Positions 6,795 through 15,528 of a stretch of 64,000 nt of DNA are shown here, piece by piece. The stretch is from assembly GCA_020637445.1 (NCBI GenBank), contig JACJVZ010000001.1:1612001-1676000 (forward strand). The letters are read 5' to 3'. Origin of the DNA: Calditrichota bacterium (GTDB taxonomy: Bacteria > Electryoneota > RPQS01). Below the pieces are notes generated by a model. That model ran no database searches. It was not told the DNA's origin and saw nothing but the letters and a program-made list of their open reading frames with translations. Numbering within the stretch: position 1 is the first letter of the stretch; every line of letters begins with the position of its first letter. Made by a program: the position numbers and the translations under genes.

Positions 6795-8888
6795 TTATCC
6801 TTCAATCTTCACGATGCCCATGGGCTGTATTCTCGTTGCGGGCGGCAACTCAGCCGTTGATAATACAATCAAGCTGGGCTGATCCACTTCAAGCAGTTTC
6901 TTGATAAAGGCTCTCGTTCCGGGAGCTGTAACGACAATGGGTTGGAAGCCTCGGTTGAGCATTCCTTGAGCAAGTTGCTTCAACGTACCGATCAACCGCT
7001 GGGTAACGGCGGTCGGTAATGCGAACTCGCTGCCTTCTTTGGCGGCGCTTCTGAGTCCGTCGGCGATCATTTGCTCGAGTTTCGGCTCCATTGTAAGTGC
7101 GGACAACATGCCCGGTTCGTCTTCATATTTTTCGGCGATAGCCTTGGAAAGCGCCGAGCGAACTGCTTCGGTGAGGTATTCCGGATCTTTGGTCATCGGC
7201 GCGTAGTCGGCCAACGTCTCGAGAATCGTCGCCATGTCTCGAATCGGCAGACCTTCACGCAAGAGGTTTTGCAGAACCTTTTGAACCTGCCCGATACCAA
7301 GCTGACCGGGGATGATTTCTTCGACGACGGCTTTGTGCGTCCGTTTGACGGCGTCGAGCAGCTCTTGCACGAGTTCACGCGACATCAAGCGGTAGCCTTC
7401 GACTTTCAGGAGTTCCGAAAGGTGCGTTGAGATCACGGCGGCAGGTTCGACCACTGTATAGCCGCGGGATTGCGCGAGCTCTTTTTGCTCGCGCGAAATC
7501 CAAATTGCAGGCAAACCGAAACTCGGGTCCTTAGTCGGAATACCCTCCACCTTCAATCCGCCTTCGCCACCGGAGAGCGCCATCAACATACCCGGACGCA
7601 CCTCTCCCCTGCTCGCTTCACTTCCGCGAATACGAATGATGTAGACATTTGGCGCGAGCTGCGTATTGTCGCGAATGCGCACGGGCGGAATTACGAAACC
7701 GGAATCGGCGGCCATTTGTTTGCGCAAAACCGTGATGCGGTCGAGCAAATCACCACCGGGACCGCCTTCCACGAGCGGGATCAAACCGTAGCCGATTTGC
7801 ACTTCGAGCGGATCTACCAGCACATAGTCTTCGAGGCGATCCTGCGGTTTCTGGACGGCAGTCTTGGCAGTTTCGGCTTCTTGCTTTACTTCTTTTTTAC
7901 GTGATTCACTCACGCGACCAAGCGCAAACGTCGAAGCGGCCAAGATGAGGAACGGAACGGTCGGCAAGCCGGGAGTGAAAGCGAACAACGCGAGCACGCC
8001 GGACGATATGAACAACGCGCGCGGATAACCCATCAATTGTCCCGTGATATCGGAACCGAGGTTGCCTTCCGTCGCGGCACGTGTGACGATGATACCGCTG
8101 GCGACGGAAATCAGAAGTGCGGGGATTTGTGAAACGAGTCCGTCACCGACCGTGAGAATCGTGAACGAAGAAGCAGAATCTTGCCACGAAAGCCCCATTT
8201 GCACCATGCCGACGCCGAATCCGCCGAGTATGTTTATCGCCGTGATCAACAGACCCGCGACGGCATCTCCACGCACGAACTTGGAAGCACCGTCCATTGC
8301 GCCGTAGAAATCCGCTTCGCGCGAAATCTTTTCACGGCGTTTGCGGGCTTCCGCCTCGTCAATCATGCCTTGATTAAGATCCGCATCGATTGCCATCTGC
8401 TTACCGGGCATAGCGTCCAAGGTAAAACGCGCGGCGACTTCGGCGATACGTCCGGAACCTTTGGTGATAACAATCAAGTTGATAATGACAAGAACAATAA
8501 AGATGACGAGACCGACGAAATAATTTCCCCCGACGACAAAGTTTCCGAACGCCGTGATGATAGATCCGGCATTGCCTTGTCCCAGAATCAGTCTCGTACT
8601 CGCAATGTTCAACGCCAAACGGAACAGCGTGACGACCAAAAGCAATCCGGGAAAAACGGAGAACTTTAGCGGTTCTTCGACATAGAGCGCAGTAAGCAGA
8701 ATCGCCAAGGACAAAGAAATCGAACATGCCAGCGCGATGTCCAGCATGTACGTCGGAATCGGAATGATCATGACGACGACAATCGCGACCAGCGCGAGCG
8801 CCATAATCACGTCACTTTGTTTCAGCAGGCCGCCGAGGGTTCCCCCTTTGCGGGCTTTCGCGGTATTAGTTGCTGCGGCGGTACTCAT
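6795..8888 (-). CDS. flhA: Flagellar export gate protein FlhA
   Basis: Major membrane component of the flagellar type III export gate; its cytoplasmic domain docks chaperone-substrate complexes. The 697 aa match the family. About eight transmembrane helices occupy residues 25-330, with the conserved cytoplasmic FHIPEP segment between them (GSGRIAEVAARFTLDAMPGKQMAIDADL, then EAEARKRREKISREADFYGAMDGASKFVRGDA). The large C-terminal domain includes DPLEVQIGYGLIPLV and the RAVVEE-like region. It sits between flhB and flhF. Confidence 0.98.
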   Translation of the reverse strand: MSTAAATNTAKARKGGTLGGLLKQSDVIMALALVAIVVVMIIPIPTYMLDIALACSISLSLAILLTALYVEEPLKFSVFPGLLLVVTLFRLALNIASTRLILGQGNAGSIITAFGNFVVGGNYFVGLVIFIVLVIINLIVITKGSGRIAEVAARFTLDAMPGKQMAIDADLNQGMIDEAEARKRREKISREADFYGAMDGASKFVRGDAVAGLLITAINILGGFGVGMVQMGLSWQDSASSFTILTVGDGLVSQIPALLISVASGIIVTRAATEGNLGSDITGQLMGYPRALFISSGVLALFAFTPGLPTVPFLILAASTFALGRVSESRKKEVKQEAETAKTAVQKPQDRLEDYVLVDPLEVQIGYGLIPLVEGGPGGDLLDRITVLRKQMAADSGFVIPPVRIRDNTQLAPNVYIIRIRGSEASRGEVRPGMLMALSGGEGGLKVEGIPTKDPSFGLPAIWISREQKELAQSRGYTVVEPAAVISTHLSELLKVEGYRLMSRELVQELLDAVKRTHKAVVEEIIPGQLGIGQVQKVLQNLLREGLPIRDMATILETLADYAPMTKDPEYLTEAVRSALSKAIAEKYEDEPGMLSALTMEPKLEQMIADGLRSAAKEGSEFALPTAVTQRLIGTLKQLAQGMLNRGFQPIVVTAPGTRAFIKKLLEVDQPSLIVLSTAELPPATRIQPMGIVKIEG

Positions 8889-8894
8889 TTATCC

Positions 8895-9965
8895 TTACGC
8901 CACTCCGAAGAATTTGTTCTTGATTCGATATACGTAGGCCAGCACCTCGGCGACCGCTTTATAGAGGTCTACCGGGATTTCCATTCCGATGTCGACGGAT
9001 TTGAAGAGAATTCGGGCCAAAGGCTTGTTTTCAACAATTGGGACTCCGTGCTCGGCCGCGATTTCCTTGATGCGCTCGGCGACTTTGCGCGCACCTTTGG
9101 CGACGACGATTGGAGCGGAGTTCTTTTCACGGTCATACTTGATTGCTACTGCGATGTGCGTCGGGTTGGTGATGACTACGTCGGCATCAGGAACGTTTTT
9201 CATCATTCGCTTTAGAGTCGACTTGATCATCAACTCGCGAATCTTTCCCTTGACTTTCGGATCGCCTTCCTGCTGTTTCGCTTCTTCCTTGACTTCTTCC
9301 TTGCTCATTTTCAGAGATTGCTCGTGATCGTATCTCTGGTAGGCGAAGTCGGCAAAACCGATCAACATAAGCGCAAGAGCGGCATAGATAAACAAGTTGT
9401 CCAGCAAACGGCCGATTTCGCCAATAACCTGATCGGTCGGCATATAAAAGAGCCACGGTGCTTGCAGGGCCGACGCTTTGATCGCGAAATAAAGAGCGAG
9501 TCCGACAAAGGTGAGCTTCAACAGGCTTTTACCGAGTTCTACCAACGCGCGGACGGAAAAGAACCGTTTGAAACCTGACAGCGGGTTCAGGCGGTTCCAC
9601 TGCGGCGCGGCAGCCTTCCACGACACCTTGAAACCCACTTGAGAAATATTCACGACCAATCCGATGACCAGAATCGACAGTAGGAACGGAAAGATCACTT
9701 TGCCAACGACTGTGATTTCTTGTTGAAATATCGAAATGCCTTGACCATTCTCAAACCTTAATGAACCGGATCGGCGAATCATATCTTTCAGCATTTCGCC
9801 GAGTCCGTTGATAATACCGGAACCCAGCACTGAAAGCGAGATGGCCGCTCCGAGCAGCAGGACGGCCGAATTCAGATCTTGAGACCGCGCGACCGAACCC
9901 TTTTCACGCGCCTGCTGCCGGCGCCGTGGAGTAGGTTTTTCAGTTTTTGAATCGCGATCAAACAT
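8895..9965 (-). CDS. flhB: Flagellar export switch protein FlhB
   Basis: Export gate protein that switches specificity from rod/hook to filament substrates after self-cleavage. The 356 aa show the N-terminal KTEKPTPRRRQQAREKG motif, four transmembrane helices (about 33-52, 88-110, 147-165, 188-208) and the cleavage site NPTH at residues 267-270, followed by HIAVAIKYD and APIVVAKG. The N-P-T-H motif is intact, so autocleavage is expected. It starts just after fliR. Confidence 0.98.
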   Translation of the reverse strand: MFDRDSKTEKPTPRRRQQAREKGSVARSQDLNSAVLLLGAAISLSVLGSGIINGLGEMLKDMIRRSGSLRFENGQGISIFQQEITVVGKVIFPFLLSILVIGLVVNISQVGFKVSWKAAAPQWNRLNPLSGFKRFFSVRALVELGKSLLKLTFVGLALYFAIKASALQAPWLFYMPTDQVIGEIGRLLDNLFIYAALALMLIGFADFAYQRYDHEQSLKMSKEEVKEEAKQQEGDPKVKGKIRELMIKSTLKRMMKNVPDADVVITNPTHIAVAIKYDREKNSAPIVVAKGARKVAERIKEIAAEHGVPIVENKPLARILFKSVDIGMEIPVDLYKAVAEVLAYVYRIKNKFFGVA

Positions 9966-9968
9966 GCA

Positions 9969-10751
9969 TCAGCTTCCTGCTAAGACTCTCAAGAAACCGG
10001 GAAGTTCAATTGCGAAATCCCGGTATTGGTTCGCAAAGATACTCGCAATCGTACCGGCAGTCAGCGCGGCAAACATCAACGTGATACCGATCTTCATAGG
10101 AAATCCCAGCACGAACACGTTCATGGTCGGCGCCACGCGAGTTAATATGCCCAGGGCGACGTCGCTCAAGAAAAGCGTAACCATCATCGGGGCGGCGAGT
10201 TGCACGCCATGCGAAAGAACGATTCCGGCCTGCGAAACGGACCATTCTGCGAGCTTTCCGTCAAGTGACAACGATCCGACAGCAATCGTGTCAAAACTGG
10301 CGCGCAAAGTCTGCAAGAGCATCAAATGCCCGTTAATGGAAAGAAACACCAGAATGGCCATAAGCTCGTAGACTTGCGTCAGCACATCGGACTGCCCTTC
10401 AATATTCGGATCAATAGTCGCGACAATCGACAATCCTGATTGCAGACCGAGAATGCGTCCGCAGATTTCAATCGCGTAGAAAATGAATTGACCGGCAAAT
10501 CCCATCAGCAGCCCGCACACCGTTTCCGACATTCCCATCAACAAATAGTCCGCAATCGTACCGGTTTTTGCGACTGTGGTTAGCGGCACACTTGGTGCAA
10601 TCAGGAATGTCAAAGCCAATGCAAGTCCCGCTTTTAGCATGGCCGGGACGGCCTTATGCTTAAAAATAGGCAGCACAGCAAGGGCCGCCGAAATCCGGAC
10701 AAAGATCAGAACAAAATGTTCAACGGACGATATGCCAACCGGCAGATCCAT
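9969..10751 (-). CDS. fliR: Flagellar export gate protein FliR
   Basis: Part of the FliPQR export channel. The 260 aa are strongly hydrophobic with six predicted transmembrane segments. Family motifs visible include the early LIFVRISAALAVLPIF stretch, the central GRILGLQSGLSIVATIDPN segment and the later AAPMMVTLFLSDVALGILTRVAPTMNVF block with FPMKIG. It follows the HDOD gene by five bases rather than fliQ directly. Confidence 0.97.
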   Translation of the reverse strand: MDLPVGISSVEHFVLIFVRISAALAVLPIFKHKAVPAMLKAGLALALTFLIAPSVPLTTVAKTGTIADYLLMGMSETVCGLLMGFAGQFIFYAIEICGRILGLQSGLSIVATIDPNIEGQSDVLTQVYELMAILVFLSINGHLMLLQTLRASFDTIAVGSLSLDGKLAEWSVSQAGIVLSHGVQLAAPMMVTLFLSDVALGILTRVAPTMNVFVLGFPMKIGITLMFAALTAGTIASIFANQYRDFAIELPGFLRVLAGS

Positions 10752-10756
10752 ATCAA

Positions 10757-11611
10757 CTATAGAGCTTCGAGTGACTGAACCTGCTCACGAAGGGACTCTT
10801 CGATGTTCTCCGTGAATTCTTCGAGCTTACCGTCTTCAAGCGGCAGCACAACACTGAAATCCGCCGCGAGTGCCGGAGATTCTCCGCCGCCATTTCCGAG
10901 TTTCAGAGTTCGCACGACGTGGTCGGCATAGCCTACGAGAGCAGCAATCTGTTTGTGATTGGTCGCTCGCGCCGGCGCGTGATGAAAGCCGATAGTCTCC
11001 TGCAAGACTTCGGGTAGAGACCAACGCGACGCGAGGAAATAGCCGATTTCAGCGTGGTCCACACCCAGCACCGCAGTCTCCGCATCCAACATGGACGCGT
11101 TATGTCTATCCATGAGGGAAACGACGCGTTGGAAATCTTCGTGCATGTGCTGGTCCATGACAATTTTTCCAATGTCATGAATCAGGCCGGCGGAAAACGC
11201 GACTTCAGGATCAGCAAGCCGGAGTTCCTTGCACAACTCGCGGGCCGCACAGGCCGTCGCGAGAGAATGAACCCACAGTTCTTTGATCGAAAACGAACCG
11301 ACACGCACCTCTTGATCAAAAAGATCCAAGACGGACGTGGACAGAACGAGATTTCTTAAGTTGGAGACACCAAGGAAAATTACGGACTGCTGCACGCTGG
11401 TCATCGTTCCGCGAATTCCGTAGTAAGGAGAATTGACCAGTTTTAGCAAACGTGTCGCGATGGCGGGATCTTTCTCGACCGTGTCCGAGATGCTTTTTGG
11501 CGACACCTCGGAATCATTTGAAAGCTCAAGAACTTTGGCGGCGACTTCCGGCAACGAAGGCAGAGTCTTCAGATCGCGGAGTGTTTGCAACACTTCTTCA
11601 CGTGATTTCAT
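10757..11611 (-). CDS. HDOD-domain protein inserted between fliQ and fliR
   Basis: A 284-aa protein of the HDOD family, helical domains related to HD phosphohydrolases that usually act in signalling rather than catalysis. The N-terminal part has LKTLPSLPEVAAKVLELS and the core KDPAIATRLLKLVNSPYYG. The central part has SVIFLGVSNLRNLVLS, then FSAGLIHDIGKIVMDQHMHEDF and DHAEIGYFLASRWSLPEVL. The ATG at 11611 overlaps the fliQ stop as ATGA; a longer frame begins further upstream but runs inside fliQ, so the shorter start is preferred. Coupled translation with fliQ suggests a role with the flagellum; its partner is unknown. Confidence 0.9.
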   Translation of the reverse strand: MKSREEVLQTLRDLKTLPSLPEVAAKVLELSNDSEVSPKSISDTVEKDPAIATRLLKLVNSPYYGIRGTMTSVQQSVIFLGVSNLRNLVLSTSVLDLFDQEVRVGSFSIKELWVHSLATACAARELCKELRLADPEVAFSAGLIHDIGKIVMDQHMHEDFQRVVSLMDRHNASMLDAETAVLGVDHAEIGYFLASRWSLPEVLQETIGFHHAPARATNHKQIAALVGYADHVVRTLKLGNGGGESPALAADFSVVLPLEDGKLEEFTENIEESLREQVQSLEAL

Positions 11612-11877
11612 TTTGCGATACTCGGGATAAGTGCGAATATGTATTGCATGAAGTCCACCAACTTGGCGGCCATCCACTGCATGAACACAAGCAGAGCAAG
11701 CGCCGTCACGACAATCTTTGGCACGAACGCGAGCGTCATTTCATTGATTTGGGTCACGGCTTGAAAGATCGAGACCGCGACACCGACAATCATACCCGCT
11801 AAAAGCATAGGCGCGCAAACTACCAGAGCCGTGGACAGCGCGTGGCTTGTCAAGTACGCGGCGAGTTCTTGAGTCAT
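11608..11877 (-). CDS. fliQ: Flagellar export gate protein FliQ
   Basis: Small hydrophobic channel subunit of the flagellar export gate, 89 aa, the typical length. Two transmembrane helices (about 15-40 and 52-75) are joined by the conserved SIFQAVTQINEMTLAFVPKI segment. It starts eight bases after fliP and its TGA stop overlaps the ATG of the HDOD gene. Confidence 0.96.
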   Translation of the reverse strand: MTQELAAYLTSHALSTALVVCAPMLLAGMIVGVAVSIFQAVTQINEMTLAFVPKIVVTALALLVFMQWMAAKLVDFMQYIFALIPSIAK

Positions 11878-11885
11878 CTTAGTCC

Positions 11886-12620
11886 TTAGTGAAAACTCTG
11901 TACGAGAGATTGTACCAGCAAATACCAGCCGTCAACCATTACGAAGAGCAAAATCTTGAACGGCAAGCTAACGGTAACAGGCGGCAGCATCATCATACCC
12001 ATTGCGAGCAGTACCGACGAAACAACCATGTCAATAATCAGGAACGGAAGATAAATCGCAAATCCGATCTGGAAGGCGATGCGCAGTTCGCTGACGACAT
12101 ACGCGGGAAGCAGAACGGACATTGTGATTTCGGACGCGTTCGTCGGCGCGGCGTCGTTCGCCATCTGTGAGAAGAGCGCAAGGTCTTTTTCGCGAACTTG
12201 CTTCATCATGAATTCCTTAAATGGCTTGGCCGCCAATTCCCATGCCGCCTTCTGCTCAACTTCGCCGCGCAGATACGGCTGCAAAGCATTCGTATTCGCT
12301 TCGTTGATCGCGGGCGACATGATGTAGAAAGACAGAATCAGAGCAAGCCCGACCATCAATTGCGCGGGCGGCACTTGCGCCGCGCCCATCGCTTGGCGCA
12401 AGAAGTGAAAGACGACGATGATGCGGGTGAAGCTCGTCATCATCAGGACCAACGCGGGCGCAAGCGCCAGCATCGTCATCAAACCGACGATTTGCAGCGT
12501 CGTCACGGTTTTCGCCGGATCGGGGCTGCTGTCCATTTGAATTGAAACCGTCGGTAACGTTTGCGCCAGAAGAGCAGGCGCGAACATCAACACGGACAGA
12601 ATAATGAAAGAGCGTTTCAC
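11886..12620 (-). CDS. fliP: Flagellar export gate protein FliP
   Basis: Core channel subunit of the flagellar type III export gate. The preferred start is a GTG at 12620 overlapping the fliO stop (GTGA), giving 244 aa with a cleavable signal peptide (VKRSFIILSVLMFAPALLA), as is normal for FliP; a longer frame upstream lies inside fliO. Motifs: LTSF-like MMTSFTRIIVVFHFLRQAMG, QVPPAQLMVGLALILSF, LPAYVVSELRIAFQIGFAIYLPFLIIDMVVSSVL and the final MMLPPVTVSLPFKILLFV block. Confidence 0.97.
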   Translation of the reverse strand: MKRSFIILSVLMFAPALLAQTLPTVSIQMDSSPDPAKTVTTLQIVGLMTMLALAPALVLMMTSFTRIIVVFHFLRQAMGAAQVPPAQLMVGLALILSFYIMSPAINEANTNALQPYLRGEVEQKAAWELAAKPFKEFMMKQVREKDLALFSQMANDAAPTNASEITMSVLLPAYVVSELRIAFQIGFAIYLPFLIIDMVVSSVLLAMGMMMLPPVTVSLPFKILLFVMVDGWYLLVQSLVQSFH

Positions 12621-12958
12621 TGCCCGCGGGTCCTCTTCAAAACGTCCGCAAACGAACTTCCGGATTTTGACGCCAGGGCATTCGCAACAAGTTTGCAATC
12701 TTCCTCGCCGTCAATTTCCATGAGCGGTGTCATAGTTTCTTTAGTCATTCCGACCAGCAAAAGTTTTGTGCCGACTTCAAGAACGACCACTTGGCGTCCG
12801 GGACCAAGCATGCGCGATCCCAGCATGCGCCAACCCTCCTGCTCTTTGCCCGTCGGCGAACCTGTCGGAAGGTATTTGCGATAGGCCCATGCCAGTACGA
12901 AAATCAATCCGATTACAAAGGCCAACGCGGCAAACGTTCTTAGGACGTCAACACCCAT
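12617..12958 (-). CDS. fliO: Flagellar assembly protein FliO
   Basis: Membrane protein that aids FliP assembly. The 113 aa have one N-terminal transmembrane helix (about residues 6-25), then a beta-rich domain with the family pattern GSRMLGPGRQVVVLEVGTKLLLVGMTKE. The gene lies two bases after fliN and overlaps fliP by four bases, the usual fliN-fliO-fliP order. Confidence 0.92.
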   Translation of the reverse strand: MGVDVLRTFAALAFVIGLIFVLAWAYRKYLPTGSPTGKEQEGWRMLGSRMLGPGRQVVVLEVGTKLLLVGMTKETMTPLMEIDGEEDCKLVANALASKSGSSFADVLKRTRGQ

Positions 12959-12960
12959 GT

Positions 12961-13836
12961 TTAGTTCTTGCTGCTCGCGAAACGCTCTTCGGGATTAATC
13001 AGGTCCGTGATACGAACCGCGAAGTTCTCTTCGATAACAACGACTTCGCCGCGTGCGAAGCGCTTGTTGTTGACGTATAGATCGACCGGTTCGCCGGAGA
13101 GTTTGTCCAGCTCAACGACCGATCCCGGCGACAGTTTTACGATGTCGCGAATCAGCATATGCGTGCGTCCGAGTTCGATTGAGATCGGAAGCTCGATATC
13201 CATAACTAAACTCATTTCCTTCTTGACCGAAGGATCGATCACGTCGGCACCTTGTTCGCCTTTGGCGCTCTTCTTCGGCTCCGTGCGCGGAGGGAAGAGA
13301 GCATCAATCAGCTCGTTGCTCGTGACTTTGACAATCGTAACATTCGGATTGGGTCCAAGACTCAATACGCTGACCGTCCACGAACCAACGAAGTCCGCGG
13401 GCGACATATCAATCAAAACCGCTTTGGCTTCTTCGGCCAACTGATGGGGGCCGCCTGCCTTTGCGACGTCGCCGAAGTAGCCGCTCACGGTTTCCTTAAA
13501 CAAGTCGCGAATCGTTTCGAGGTGCTCTTCGGGGATGAACTCGGCGTTGCCTTCTCCCATGTTAACCAGATCGGCGATGGTTGCCGCCGCTTCCTTGGTC
13601 ATGAAGAAGTGGGTTTTGCCGAGCGACATATCCACGGTCGAAATCGTGCACATGACGACTTCACCGGGCAGATATGCCTTGACTTCCTTGAAGTCAAAGG
13701 CAAACGGACCGTCGAGAACTACTTCGAGCTGACGTTCAATGAACGATCCAAGGCTCTTTCGGAACTGTTCCGAAAAGTGTCGTTCCGCTTTGACGCGCGA
13801 GTCTTCTGTTACGGCATTATGAAAGACTTCACTCAT
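12961..13836 (-). CDS. fliN: Flagellar motor switch protein FliN/FliY type
   Basis: C-ring switch component. At 291 aa it is much longer than classical FliN. The C-terminal ~85 residues are the SpoA/FliN domain (MDIELPISIELGRTHMLIRDIVKLSPGSVVELDKLSGEPVDLYVN, then GEVVVIEENFAVRITDL). The N-terminal ~190 residues resemble the CheC-like domain of FliY, including EHLETIRDLFKETVSGY. The usual CheC phosphatase residues (Glu and Asn pairs) are not clear, so the domain may only bind partners. It overlaps fliM by eight bases. Confidence 0.92.
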   Translation of the reverse strand: MSEVFHNAVTEDSRVKAERHFSEQFRKSLGSFIERQLEVVLDGPFAFDFKEVKAYLPGEVVMCTISTVDMSLGKTHFFMTKEAAATIADLVNMGEGNAEFIPEEHLETIRDLFKETVSGYFGDVAKAGGPHQLAEEAKAVLIDMSPADFVGSWTVSVLSLGPNPNVTIVKVTSNELIDALFPPRTEPKKSAKGEQGADVIDPSVKKEMSLVMDIELPISIELGRTHMLIRDIVKLSPGSVVELDKLSGEPVDLYVNNKRFARGEVVVIEENFAVRITDLINPEERFASSKN

Positions 13837-14818
13837 GGACGATTTCCTCCTGATCAGAGATTACTCGCGTGATGCGAATGGCTTGTTGATGTTTGGCGTT
13901 GCCCGGTTCGGCCCAAAACTTCACTTTCTTGTCAACCCAGACTTTCACGGGGTCGTCCGTCCTCTGGTCGAGCAGCAGGACGTCGCCGATCTTGAGGGAC
14001 AAGTAGTCGTACATGTTGAGCATGGTCGAGCCCAGTTGTGCGCGGACGGGCAATTTGCTAAGCCGCACGCGTTCAACGAGCTCATTTTTTTCTTCGGGCC
14101 TAATCTGCTTCGTGCTCATGTTCGTCCAACCGGTCGTCAGGTTGGTCATCATGGGTTCGAGCACGAAATACGGGAAACAGAGATTCATGGGATACGTGAA
14201 ATCGCGGACGACGATTTCGCAGGAAATCACGACGGCCGATTCGGACGCGGGCGCGATCTGAACGAACTGCGGATTTGCCTCGTAGGATTCGACGTAGAGC
14301 GACATCGGCTGAACCGATCGCCACGCGTCGGAAAGTGAAGCGAGTCCGGATTCAATGACACGGCGCAGGATCGTCTGCTCGATGATCGTCATTTCGCGCA
14401 TGATTTCCTGACGCGAACCAAGTCCGCCCAGCAATCTGTCCACAACCAACAGTGAGAACTGCGGGGAGACTTCCAGAATGATGGAACCTTTCAATTGGTT
14501 CGAGGAAATGATGTACAAACATGACGGCACGGACAACGAAAGCATGTATTCCGAATACGCGGCTTGATCGATCGACAGCAAGTTGATGTCTACGAGCGTG
14601 CGGAGAGTTCCCGAAAGATAAGTGCCGAAGGCGCACGCGAAACTGTCGTGAATAGTACGAAGCGCGCGAAGCTGGTCTTTTGAAATGCGGTCCGGGTGTT
14701 TGAAGTCGTAGAGGTGTATCGGCTTCTCACCGGCTCCCGGAGCAGCTTCAATTGAATCGCCGGACGCAACGTTGCGGAGCAGCGAATCAATTTCTTCTTG
14801 TGTGAGGATTTTGCTCAT
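13829..14818 (-). CDS. fliM: Flagellar motor switch protein FliM
   Basis: C-ring protein that binds phosphorylated CheY and connects FliG and FliN. The 329 aa begin with the CheY-binding segment (ILTQEEIDSLLRNV). A middle domain follows (YDFKHPDRISKDQLRALRTIHDSFA, then VDRLLGGLG and LTTGWTN), and a C-terminal SpoA domain (LPVRAQLGSTMLNMYDYLSLKIGDVLLLDQ). It lies six bases after fliL and overlaps fliN. Confidence 0.97.
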   Translation of the reverse strand: MSKILTQEEIDSLLRNVASGDSIEAAPGAGEKPIHLYDFKHPDRISKDQLRALRTIHDSFACAFGTYLSGTLRTLVDINLLSIDQAAYSEYMLSLSVPSCLYIISSNQLKGSIILEVSPQFSLLVVDRLLGGLGSRQEIMREMTIIEQTILRRVIESGLASLSDAWRSVQPMSLYVESYEANPQFVQIAPASESAVVISCEIVVRDFTYPMNLCFPYFVLEPMMTNLTTGWTNMSTKQIRPEEKNELVERVRLSKLPVRAQLGSTMLNMYDYLSLKIGDVLLLDQRTDDPVKVWVDKKVKFWAEPGNAKHQQAIRITRVISDQEEIVHE

Positions 14819-14824
14819 GATTGC

Positions 14825-15370
14825 CTATTGCAGGACGTAGGTTGAGAAGACAACACCCGTGACGGGTTCTTCCTTGACCAAACCGTTAATCGTGGCAACC
14901 AACTCGGAGCGCAGTGAGTCACGGTATCCGATGCTGGCGAGCTGGTCCAGCGACTTGGAAGAAAGCAGTGTGATTGCCGCATCACGAATAATCGGCATTT
15001 GCGCCGCAACGGTTTCTTCGAGTTTGGGATCTTTGAGAGTCAGGCCGACGACCGTCGAGAGAAAGCGACGTCCACCGGTCCCGGCGGGGTTGACGATAAT
15101 TTCGTCGAGCAATGCGATGCTGCCGCCCGCGGATTCTCCATGTCCGCCCTCTTCGCCGGCTTCTTCACCGTGTCCGCCTTCTTCTTCGGCGACTTGTTCG
15201 GTATCCGAATGTTGGTCCGGAAAGAAGATCGTCTTTTGGATGAAGTAAGCGGCGGCAGTTTGCGCGATGAGAATCCCGGCGATGATGAGATATTTCATCA
15301 ACGGGGACTTTTTCTTCGGCTCCGCCTGCTCTTCGGCAGCTTCTGGTTGCTTGGGTTTTTCTTTTGCCAT
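14825..15370 (-). CDS. fliL: Flagellar basal body protein FliL
   Basis: Inner-membrane protein that rings the stator around the motor. The 181 aa have a charged cytoplasmic start, one transmembrane helix (about 26-45) and a Gly/Glu/His-rich linker. The periplasmic domain ends in the typical FliL pattern: LDEIIVNPAGTGGRRFLSTVVGLTLKDP, then IRDAAITLLSSKSLDQL and EPVTGVVFSTYVLQ. It begins a short fliL-fliM-fliN-fliO-fliP-fliQ run about 160 bases after flgE. Confidence 0.93.
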   Translation of the reverse strand: MAKEKPKQPEAAEEQAEPKKKSPLMKYLIIAGILIAQTAAAYFIQKTIFFPDQHSDTEQVAEEEGGHGEEAGEEGGHGESAGGSIALLDEIIVNPAGTGGRRFLSTVVGLTLKDPKLEETVAAQMPIIRDAAITLLSSKSLDQLASIGYRDSLRSELVATINGLVKEEPVTGVVFSTYVLQ

Positions 15371-15488
15371 CTCTCACCTTTTTTGAGGCAATGATGTGGT
15401 AAGTCCATTGGGGTCGGACTAACCGGTGAAGACGGCGACGGTCAGTGGAAGAAAGAAAGGAACAGACAGTCAAGCGATGCGGATCGGT

Positions 15489-15516
15489 GCGGCGCGCCCG
15501 GGGGCGGGCGCGCCGC
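15489..15516 (-). other. Strong GC hairpin between flgE and fliL
   Basis: GCGGCGCGCCCG (15489-15500) and its perfect complement (15505-15516) enclose a GGGG loop, giving a 12-pair, all-GC stem 12 bases after the flgE stop. No U-run follows on either strand, so it is not a standard intrinsic terminator. It may stabilise the upstream hook mRNA or attenuate transcription into fliL. Confidence 0.6.
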
Positions 15517-15528
15517 TATCCGCTTAGA

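Noticed and set aside
11612..11677. Upstream extension of the HDOD gene by 22 codons
   Set aside because: It would lie inside fliQ in another frame, and the ATGA overlap start at 11611 fits the coupling seen throughout the cluster.
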